Below are positions 1 through 4,994 of a stretch of DNA of 6,190 bases, piece by piece. The DNA lies in assembly GCA_021160485.1 (NCBI GenBank), contig JAGHCL010000011.1:1-6190 (forward strand), given 5' to 3'. The position numbers were made by a program, and so were the translations under genes. The stretch is from Candidatus Desulfofervidaceae bacterium. Its GTDB lineage: Bacteria; Desulfobacterota; Desulfofervidia; Desulfofervidales; Desulfofervidaceae. A model generated the notes under the pieces. That model did not search any database. It was not told the origin of the DNA and saw nothing but the letters and a program-made list of their open reading frames with translations. How positions within the stretch are numbered: position 1 is the stretch's first letter; each line of letters begins with the position of its first letter.

Positions 1-114
1 GTCTTTTAACCCTTCATAAGCCTTAATGTAAATTTCTATTAAATTATCCAAAAGAAGATTAAATTCAGCAGGTAAAGGGAATAAAATACTGATTTTCGGC
101 GTAGTAATTCTCAT
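1..114 (-). CDS. Unidentified protein, N-terminal fragment (runs off left edge)
   Basis: Reading the minus strand from the ATG at 114-112 gives 38 uninterrupted codons to the window edge, starting MRITTPKISILFPLPAEFNL. The ATG is preceded by a good Shine-Dalgarno stretch (AGGAAGGGA, about 118-126), and the gene diverges from the sigma-factor gene with only 46 bp between the two start codons. These points make a real gene start more likely than a chance reading frame. The visible part has a mixed hydrophobic and charged N-terminus with no signal peptide or membrane segment that I can call. I do not recognise the family, and too little is visible to assign a function. Confidence 0.55.
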   Translation of the reverse strand, partial: MRITTPKISILFPLPAEFNLLLDNLIEIYIKAYEGLKD

Positions 115-117
115 TAA

Positions 118-127
118 TCCCTTCCTT
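118..127 (-). promoter_or_regulatory. Ribosome binding site of the left-edge minus-strand gene
   Basis: Read on the minus strand the sequence is AAGGAAGGGA, a purine-rich match to the anti-Shine-Dalgarno, ending 3 nt before the ATG at 114-112, with the AAGG core at the usual distance. It is the main reason for calling the partial gene. It overlaps the -35 box of the divergent sigma-factor promoter by two bases. Confidence 0.5.
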
Positions 128-154
128 GGCAATCCTTTTTCTCTATGTTATCAT
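126..154 (+). promoter_or_regulatory. Sigma-70-type promoter of the sigma-factor gene, probably giving a leaderless mRNA
   Basis: TTGGCA at 126-131 matches the -35 consensus in 5 of 6 positions. After a 17-bp spacer, TATCAT at 149-154 matches the -10 consensus in 5 of 6. A TG at 146-147 adds a full extended -10 (TGnTATCAT). Transcription would start about 6-8 nt past the -10, at 160-162, which is the ATG of the sigma-factor gene at 161. No Shine-Dalgarno sequence precedes that ATG, which agrees with a leaderless message. The start site is inferred from spacing, not measured. Confidence 0.6.
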
Positions 155-165
155 AAATTTATGAT
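150..165. repeat. Perfect 16-bp palindrome over the -10 box and start codon
   Basis: ATCATAAATTTATGAT equals its own reverse complement over all 16 bases. It covers most of the -10 box (149-154), the predicted transcription start and the ATG (161-163) of the sigma-factor gene. Symmetry also places TATGAT, a 5-of-6 match to the -10 consensus, on the minus strand facing the left-edge gene, though I find no good minus-strand -35 at the right distance. It could be an operator for a dimeric repressor, a shared divergent -10 region, or an RNA hairpin if a longer transcript exists. Only one pair (C152-G163) is G-C, so chance in AT-rich DNA is possible. Confidence 0.5.
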
Positions 166-1153
166 TAAAAATAACAGTGATTATGAAGAAAATGAAGGGG
201 TAGAAAAGCTAGCCGAAGAAGTAGATGAAGAAAAGTGTTCTGTATTGCCTGTGCTGGAAGAAACGGAAAAGAAGGCCAGCTCTTTAGCTACACCCTCAGG
301 CACAGCTATTCTCCAGCGCTACCTTTGGGAAATCAGTCGCTACCCTCTCTTAACCGCGGAGGAAGAGTTGCGGTTGGCCCGACTTTACAAGAAATATCAG
401 GATAGAGAAGCAGCCTTCCGACTTATTACTTCCAATCTTAGACTTGTGGTCAAAATTGCTTTGGAATTTCAGAACTTCTGGATGAGTAATCTGATGGATC
501 TAATTCAAGAAGGAAACCTTGGTTTGATGATGGCCCTGAAAAGATACGATCCTGAAAAGGGTATCCGTTTCCCTTATTATGCTTCCTTCTGGATTAAGGC
601 ATACATTTTGAAATTTATTCTTGACAACTGGAGGTTGGTAAAAATTGGCACTACCCAGGCGCAGCGAAAGTTATTCTACAATCTGCAAAAAGAAAAAGAC
701 AAACTAACCCAACTGGGATTTGAACCTATTCCGCAATTGATTGCCAAACGGCTTAATGTAAGGGAAAGAGATGTAATAGAAATGGAACAGCGGATGGGAG
801 GAGGTGAACTTTCCCTAGATGCCCCTCTTAGTCCAAATACAGAAGACAGTTTCCAAGAAGTTATTCCGGCTAAGGGTGATTCTCCTGAAGATTTCTGGGC
901 CAATGAAGAAATAAAAGCCTTGCTCAGGCAAAAGTTGGATGCCATTAAACAAGACTTATCTCCTAAAGAGCGAGATATCTTAGAATTAAGATTGCTAGCT
1001 GAAAAACCTCTTACTCTGAAAGCCATCGGCAAGAAACACGGAGTTTCAAGAGAACGTATTCGTCAGATTGAATCACGGCTTTTAAAAAAAATAAGAGCGT
1101 ATTTGCAAAAAGAACTCCCAGATTATCAGGATGCCCTGGCAATCAATCATTAA
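161..1153 (+). CDS. rpoH: RpoH-family (sigma-32-like) RNA polymerase sigma factor
   Basis: This sigma-70-family subunit would guide RNA polymerase to stress promoters. Residues 1-45 are a very acidic extension. Region 2 spans about 50-160 and includes the core-binding DLIQEGNLGLM motif (113-123) and the -10-recognition stretch with WIKAYI (144-149) and NWRLVKIGTTQAQRKL (156-171). The QRKLFYNL segment at 168-175 closely matches the RpoH box of E. coli sigma-32 (QRKLFFNL), which separates it from RpoD and RpoS. Region 3 follows at about 180-215. Region 4 ends in a helix-turn-helix around 284-312 (GVSRERIRQIE, 294-304). At 330 aa it is longer than E. coli RpoH (284), mostly because of the N-terminal extension. 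The ATG at 161 lacks a Shine-Dalgarno sequence. Later in-frame starts (TTG 245, GTG 251) would remove the acidic tail but also lack a good ribosome site. A paralogous RpoH-like factor cannot be excluded, so the symbol is by family. Confidence 0.85.
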   Translation: MIKNNSDYEENEGVEKLAEEVDEEKCSVLPVLEETEKKASSLATPSGTAILQRYLWEISRYPLLTAEEELRLARLYKKYQDREAAFRLITSNLRLVVKIALEFQNFWMSNLMDLIQEGNLGLMMALKRYDPEKGIRFPYYASFWIKAYILKFILDNWRLVKIGTTQAQRKLFYNLQKEKDKLTQLGFEPIPQLIAKRLNVRERDVIEMEQRMGGGELSLDAPLSPNTEDSFQEVIPAKGDSPEDFWANEEIKALLRQKLDAIKQDLSPKERDILELRLLAEKPLTLKAIGKKHGVSRERIRQIESRLLKKIRAYLQKELPDYQDALAINH

Positions 1154-1210
1154 GTAACGATTAAATACAAAAAGTGTCCTGAAACGAAAAAGATAAAAAA
1201 ATCAGGTGTT

Positions 1211-1238
1211 GGGATAATCAAATTAGGGATTATTTTTT
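1211..1238 (+). terminator. Weak terminator-like hairpin after the sigma-factor gene
   Basis: ATAATC (1214-1219) pairs with GATTAT (1228-1233) across an 8-nt loop, and up to three G-U pairs from G1211-G1213 can lengthen the stem. A run of T follows (1233-1238). The stem has only one G-C pair, so it is weak and may be a partial terminator or attenuator between the sigma-factor and TPR genes, or chance in AT-rich DNA. Confidence 0.25.
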
Positions 1239-1258
1239 ATAAAAACTACTTTTATAAA
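1234..1258. repeat. AT-rich repeated TTTTATAAA motif upstream of the TPR gene
   Basis: TTTTTATAAAAA at 1234-1245 is a perfect 12-bp palindrome. The core TTTTATAAA recurs at 1250-1258, 15 bp further on, immediately before the ribosome binding site. Each copy contains TATAAA (1238-1243 and 1253-1258), a plausible -10 box, but I find no convincing -35 at standard spacing. The motif may be a promoter or regulator site for the TPR gene, or low-complexity AT-rich DNA. Confidence 0.25.
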
Positions 1259-1262
1259 GAGG
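1256..1262 (+). promoter_or_regulatory. Ribosome binding site of the TPR gene
   Basis: AAAGAGG ends 5 nt before the ATG at 1268. It fixes the start of the TPR protein directly ahead of a good signal peptide and contrasts with the sigma-factor gene, which has no such site. Confidence 0.65.
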
Positions 1263-1267
1263 CAAAT

Positions 1268-2974
1268 ATGAAGATAAGAAGCTGGTTTAGCATATTCTTT
1301 ATTGTTGGTTGTTTTTTATTCTCCTTTCCCTCGTTTGCGCTAGAAACAGATTCTCCTAAAGCAAGTTTTGAACGCCACCTGGCTTACTATTATTTTATCC
1401 AGGCAGAAAGGGCAATGCATAAAGGAAATATAGACGAGGCCATTTATTATTATCAAAAGACACTCCTCTATGATAAGCAGGCAGTTAGCGTAATGCTAGA
1501 TCTAGCCCGAGCTTACCTTCAAAAAGGTGCCCTTGATAAATCTCAAAAGTGGTTAAATCAAGCCCTCTCTATTCAACCTGAAAATATCAAAGTCCGATTT
1601 CTCCTGGTTTGGATTTATACCAATCAGAAAGACTATCAAAAGGCAATCAAAGAATGTAAAAAAATTCTAGAAATAACTCCTCAAAATAAAGAGGCCACTT
1701 TCTTCCTAGGCAATCTTTATACCCAAGTAAAAAATTATCAAGCTGCGGTAGAAACTTTTCAGAAATTACTTTCTTTGGATCCAAACTCTCATCATGCCTA
1801 CTATTATTTGGGCAGTCTCTATCTCTCGCTCCACCAGTATAAACAAGCTGAGAAATATTTAAAAAAGGCCATTCAGCTTAAGCCAGATTCAATAGAGGCC
1901 TTCATAACATTGGCTCAGGTTCAAGAAAAACGGAAAAGGTTTAAAAAGGCAGAGAAATTATACAGACAGATTTTAGAAAAAGATCCAGAAAATTCAGAGG
2001 CCTGCTTTGCTCTAGCTCAATTGTATCTGAGACAAAAAAAGGCAAAAAAAGCCGAAACTCTCCTTTCCTCCTTTGCCAACACCCCAGATAAGGCCTTGAG
2101 AGTTAGCCTCTTCTGGATTCAACATGGACAATACAAAAAATCAATTAGACTCCTAGAAGAATTAGCCAAGACTTTTCCTCAGGATGAGATTAAATATCAT
2201 CTGGCCCATGCCTACGAAGGAATAGGGAAAATAGATAAGGCTATTCACGTATTGGAAGAAATCTCACCTTCTTCTTCCCTTTACAGGGATGCAGTCATTT
2301 ACCGTGCCTATCTTTTAACCAAACAGGGTAAGATAGAAGAGGCTGTTTCCCTTCTGGAAAGGATTTTAATTCAATATCCAAGAGATGTTTCTTTATACAC
2401 CGCTCTTGCCGATGTCCTAGGAGAAGGGAAACATTATTCAAAAGCCGAAGCAGTGTTAAAACAGGCCTTAAAACTAGAACCTAAAAATGCCTCCCTTCAT
2501 TTCCATCTAGGTGCTGTTTATGACAAAATGAACCTAAAGGATAAATGCATAGCGGAAATGCGTCAGGCCATACTTTTAAATCCCAACTATGCAGAGGCCC
2601 TCAACTATCTCGGTTATACCTATGCTGAAATGGGGATTAATTTGGAGGAAGCCGAAGATTTAATTAAACGGGCTCTTAACATAAAACCAGATGATGGATA
2701 TATTATGGACAGTTTGGGTTGGATATACTACCAAAAGGGACAATATAAAAAAGCACTAAAGATTTTAAAAAAGGCTTATAAACTTGTCTCAAAAGACCCA
2801 ATCATTACCGAACACTTAGGAGATGCGTATTATAAAAATGGTCTCCTGAGATCTGCCTTGAAATACTATAGGCGGGCAATAAGACTTCACTCAGACCGAA
2901 CAAAAGATATCCGGTCTAAAATCCACAAAATCAAGCAGATTTTAGAAAGGCAAAACCCAGATGCACTTTTTTAG
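1268..2974 (+). CDS. Exported tetratricopeptide-repeat protein, LbcA/PA4667-like
   Basis: The 568-aa product begins with an export signal: basic MKIR, a hydrophobic core (about 5-20) and a likely signal peptidase I site after PSFA (21-24). An alternative lipobox-like IVGC lies at 12-15. The rest, from about residue 36 to 545, is nearly continuous 34-residue TPRs, roughly 14-15 units, one or two of them degenerate near 250-275. Examples are 140-173, 174-207 and 408-441. TPR solenoids bind proteins and have no catalytic site. The C-terminal pattern ALNYLGYTYAEMG (444-456), PDDGYIMDSLGWIYYQKG (474-491) and EHLGDAYYKNG (515-525) resembles the Pseudomonas PA4667 (LbcA) type, an outer-membrane TPR lipoprotein that partners the CtpA protease and is also encoded beside lolB. 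Its role here is inferred from that likeness and the neighbour. The next gene overlaps it by 14 bp, indicating a shared message. A general periplasmic TPR scaffold is the alternative. Confidence 0.75.
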   Translation: MKIRSWFSIFFIVGCFLFSFPSFALETDSPKASFERHLAYYYFIQAERAMHKGNIDEAIYYYQKTLLYDKQAVSVMLDLARAYLQKGALDKSQKWLNQALSIQPENIKVRFLLVWIYTNQKDYQKAIKECKKILEITPQNKEATFFLGNLYTQVKNYQAAVETFQKLLSLDPNSHHAYYYLGSLYLSLHQYKQAEKYLKKAIQLKPDSIEAFITLAQVQEKRKRFKKAEKLYRQILEKDPENSEACFALAQLYLRQKKAKKAETLLSSFANTPDKALRVSLFWIQHGQYKKSIRLLEELAKTFPQDEIKYHLAHAYEGIGKIDKAIHVLEEISPSSSLYRDAVIYRAYLLTKQGKIEEAVSLLERILIQYPRDVSLYTALADVLGEGKHYSKAEAVLKQALKLEPKNASLHFHLGAVYDKMNLKDKCIAEMRQAILLNPNYAEALNYLGYTYAEMGINLEEAEDLIKRALNIKPDDGYIMDSLGWIYYQKGQYKKALKILKKAYKLVSKDPIITEHLGDAYYKNGLLRSALKYYRRAIRLHSDRTKDIRSKIHKIKQILERQNPDALF

Positions 2975-3692
2975 AAGGTATCTCCTTTTTTTCCTTTTAA
3001 CCCTTACGGCCTGCACAGCACCTTTACATGCTCCTCCAGAGTTTATAAATGCTATCTATAAAAAAAAACAAGACCCCGCAAACTTTCTTCTTTGTGGTAA
3101 CTTAAAAGTTAAATACAGTGGGTATGGCTGGATAGGCAAAATTCAGATTATTAGGACCCCGGTTGCCCTACGTGTGGACACTTTTACCTCTCTAGACTGG
3201 CCTTTGCTAACTGCTGTGGTAAAAAAGGGAACAGTTGAAATTGTTTCTTATAATGAAGGAGAAGTTTATATAGGAAAAAATTTGCCCGAGACACTCACAA
3301 CCTGGCTCCCAGTTGGGCTTAACCTAGATGAATGGGCAATAATGCTAGGGAAACAAATTTGGCTAATTGATTACAAACGCTACACATTTAAAGAAAAAAA
3401 ACATGCTTTTGTCCTTTCTTTTGTAGATAGAAAAAATCACTTTAAAGAAGAAATCAGGTTACGCAGGCACGACTTAAAGGTAGAAAAAATCAGGCTTAAA
3501 AATTGGATGGGAGATACACTATGGACGGCATGTTTTACTTATAATACTCAAGGACAGGTACTCTCTGCCCAAATAAAAGATATTTCAGGCAAACAGATAG
3601 AAGTAAGTTATGAAACCTTAGAGTTCAATCCCACCATTAACCCGAAATTGTTTGACTTGAACCAGCTTCTGGAAAGAATTAAAGGCTCATAA
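2961..3692 (+). CDS. LolB-like outer-membrane lipoprotein
   Basis: The 243-aa product starts with a clear lipoprotein signal: MHFFRR, a hydrophobic core (7-17) and the lipobox LTAC with Cys18 as the lipidation site. Residue 19 is Thr rather than Asp, so outer-membrane delivery is expected. The mature part is rich in predicted beta strands, with a GNLKVKYSGYGWIGKI segment (46-61), alternating hydrophobic strands to about 215 and the ending NPTINPKLFDL (223-233). This is the pattern of LolB and related LolA/LolB-fold lipoproteins (DUF4292 type) of delta-proteobacteria, which accept lipoproteins from LolA and insert them in the outer membrane. Sequence identity to classical LolB looks low, so the symbol is left empty. 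The start lies inside the TPR gene (14-bp overlap) with AGAAAGG at 2944-2950, suggesting translational coupling. Unlike in many gamma-proteobacteria, ispE does not follow; a terminator does. Confidence 0.7.
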   Translation: MHFFRRYLLFFLLTLTACTAPLHAPPEFINAIYKKKQDPANFLLCGNLKVKYSGYGWIGKIQIIRTPVALRVDTFTSLDWPLLTAVVKKGTVEIVSYNEGEVYIGKNLPETLTTWLPVGLNLDEWAIMLGKQIWLIDYKRYTFKEKKHAFVLSFVDRKNHFKEEIRLRRHDLKVEKIRLKNWMGDTLWTACFTYNTQGQVLSAQIKDISGKQIEVSYETLEFNPTINPKLFDLNQLLERIKGS

Positions 3693-3712
3693 ATTTTACC
3701 GCTTAACCATTT

Positions 3713-3734
3713 GCTTTTCGCCAAAAGCCTTTTT
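3713..3734 (+). terminator. Intrinsic terminator of the plus-strand block
   Basis: GCTTTT (3713-3718) pairs with AAAAGC (3723-3728) across the loop CGCC, and TTTTT follows at 3730-3734. It lies 20 bp past the lolB-like stop codon. A competing stem, CCAAAA (3721-3726) with TTTTGG (3731-3736), overlaps it. On the minus strand no T run follows the stem, so it should not serve mogA, which converges from the other side. Confidence 0.5.
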
Positions 3735-3762
3735 GGGCTCTATACCGATATGCTCAACACAT

Positions 3763-4257
3763 CTACGCTTCTACCCCACATTCTGTCGGGTCACCCTTAA
3801 CCTTAGCCAGGGCATGGGGTAGGGCTGGTAAAATTATCTCCAATCCCTCCCGTACTGCCTTAGGACTGCCAGGCAAATTAGCAATTAGGGTTTGTCCTCT
3901 AATGCCAGATACACCACGCGAAAGCATGGCGTGGGGCGTCTTCTTAAGCCCCTCCATCCGCAGGGCTTCAGCAATACCTGGCACCGGTCTCTCTATGACC
4001 TTTAAAGTAGCTTCGGGGGTAACATCTCGGGGAGTTAATCCTGTTCCACCGGTAGTAAGGATCAAATCCAAATTTAATTCGTCTGCCCATTGTTTCAACT
4101 GTCGGGCAATTATTTCTTCCTCATCCGGCACAACTGTATAGGCAACAATACGGTAACCCGCTTTTTCCAGTATCTCCCGCATCACCATCCCGCTTTCATC
4201 TTTCCTTTCTCCCCGACTCCCTTTATCACTAACAGTCAAAATACCAACCCTATACAT
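3763..4257 (-). CDS. mogA: Molybdopterin adenylyltransferase (MogA/MoaB family)
   Basis: The enzyme activates molybdopterin with ATP to give adenylyl-molybdopterin, the substrate for metal insertion by MoeA, in the cytoplasmic molybdenum/tungsten cofactor pathway. Family motifs are present in order: GILTVSDKGSRGE (5-17), PDE with Asp45 (counterpart of E. coli MogA Asp49), the nucleotide-binding LTTGGTGL (67-74), RDVTPEAT with Asp78 (counterpart of Asp82), the LSRG stretch (112-115) and NLPGSPKAV (127-135). At 164 aa it is of normal single-domain length and looks intact. MoaB is close in sequence; the retained catalytic aspartates favour MogA activity. GGAGAG (4263-4268) lies 5 nt before the ATG, and the ATG overlaps the upstream stop as TAATG, so it is probably translated by coupling with the cysteine-cluster gene. 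Its G+C content is visibly higher than that of the TPR gene. Confidence 0.88.
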   Translation of the reverse strand: MYRVGILTVSDKGSRGERKDESGMVMREILEKAGYRIVAYTVVPDEEEIIARQLKQWADELNLDLILTTGGTGLTPRDVTPEATLKVIERPVPGIAEALRMEGLKKTPHAMLSRGVSGIRGQTLIANLPGSPKAVREGLEIILPALPHALAKVKGDPTECGVEA

Positions 4258-4991
4258 TAGTTCTCTCCAAATCTTAAAATCCTTGCCAGCACCATTTTCA
4301 TATCTATATCGCCTATCTTGATTAAGGCTAGTCTTTTAAATATTCTTTCCACTTCCTGCTGGTGTTCTGGCGGATATAAAAAACCGGGTATGGGTCTGTT
4401 CGCCAGTAATCCAGAAGCAGTCAGTGGCTGCTGAAGGTAATATTTACCCAAATTACTTTCTTCCTGCAAAAACGAAAGCACATCTATCATGTTACCATAA
4501 ATACCTGGTACATCTATGTGTTCAATTAGTTGATTAAAAATGACATTAATAGTAAGCAAAAGCGGAGGGATTCTAGCTTCGCCTGTGATATCACAGCGGA
4601 TCTGGGAAAAGAAACTCCGGCAGGCAAAGGGTCTTACTTCATAGATAAGACATCTTCCCTTGTTCAAAAATGGGCAAGGCCTTTCAGACGCATAAGGTGT
4701 TTCTTCCGGTGGTTCCTTTTGCTGTAAACAATAATAGGCCAGCTCATTGGTAGTAATAAGAGGACGAAAATGAGGTTTTTGCAATTCGGTTATAACGTTG
4801 TTTAACAATGAAAGTTGCTGTTTTTCTTTTAGATAAGAAATAATAAAACTCCCTTCTAAGCTGGTAATCAATACCTGTTGGGTACAACACGCAGTACATC
4901 CAATTGTACAGGCAAAGGAAGACTCGCCTGTATAATTATCATAAAATTCATAGATGGCTTTTAAAACCTTCAACTTGGCTGGAATACTCAT
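4257..4991 (-). CDS. YkgJ-family cysteine-cluster protein (putative Zn/Fe-binding)
   Basis: The 244-aa soluble protein carries the CxxCxxCC-type cluster as Cys28, Cys32, Cys35 and Cys36. It is followed by the family's second half, CPFLNKGRCLIY with Cys106 and Cys114, and RPFACR with Cys124; Cys133 lies just beyond. Such proteins (PF03692) are thought to bind zinc or an iron-sulfur cluster, but no member has a settled general function that I know of. Residues after about 140 are mostly helical, without recognisable motifs and without a signal peptide. The start is supported by AGGGGTG at 4996-5002, inside the end of the DUF401 gene 3 bp upstream. The stop overlaps the mogA start by one base. 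The tight spacing points to one operon, so a role linked to metal cofactor biology or to the permease is possible but unproven. Confidence 0.8.
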   Translation of the reverse strand: MSIPAKLKVLKAIYEFYDNYTGESSFACTIGCTACCTQQVLITSLEGSFIISYLKEKQQLSLLNNVITELQKPHFRPLITTNELAYYCLQQKEPPEETPYASERPCPFLNKGRCLIYEVRPFACRSFFSQIRCDITGEARIPPLLLTINVIFNQLIEHIDVPGIYGNMIDVLSFLQEESNLGKYYLQQPLTASGLLANRPIPGFLYPPEHQQEVERIFKRLALIKIGDIDMKMVLARILRFGEN

Positions 4992-4994
4992 TTT

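Noticed and set aside
676..1032. 118-codon open frame on the minus strand
   Set aside because: It lies wholly antisense to sigma-factor regions 3-4; the product is Ser-rich low-complexity sequence without motifs, typical of an antisense shadow frame.
1209..1236. Possible sigma-70 promoter (TTGGGA, 16 bp, TATTTT) before the TPR gene
   Set aside because: Both boxes are poor matches in very AT-rich DNA; not strong enough to list as a promoter.
3721..3738. Hairpin as a terminator for mogA on the minus strand
   Set aside because: A stem can form on that strand, but it is followed by GAAAAGC rather than a T run, so only plus-strand termination is supported.
3902..4141. 79-codon open frame on the plus strand
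   Set aside because: It is antisense to the conserved core of mogA, has no ribosome site and no recognisable protein features.
4530..4727. 65-codon open frame on the plus strand
   Set aside because: It is antisense to the cysteine-cluster gene across its conserved Cys106-Cys124 region and has no independent support.
4257..4991. Reading the C-x3-C-x2-CC spacing as an unusual cluster
   Set aside because: Both C-x2-C and C-x3-C spacings occur in YkgJ-type proteins, so the spacing is not evidence of novelty.
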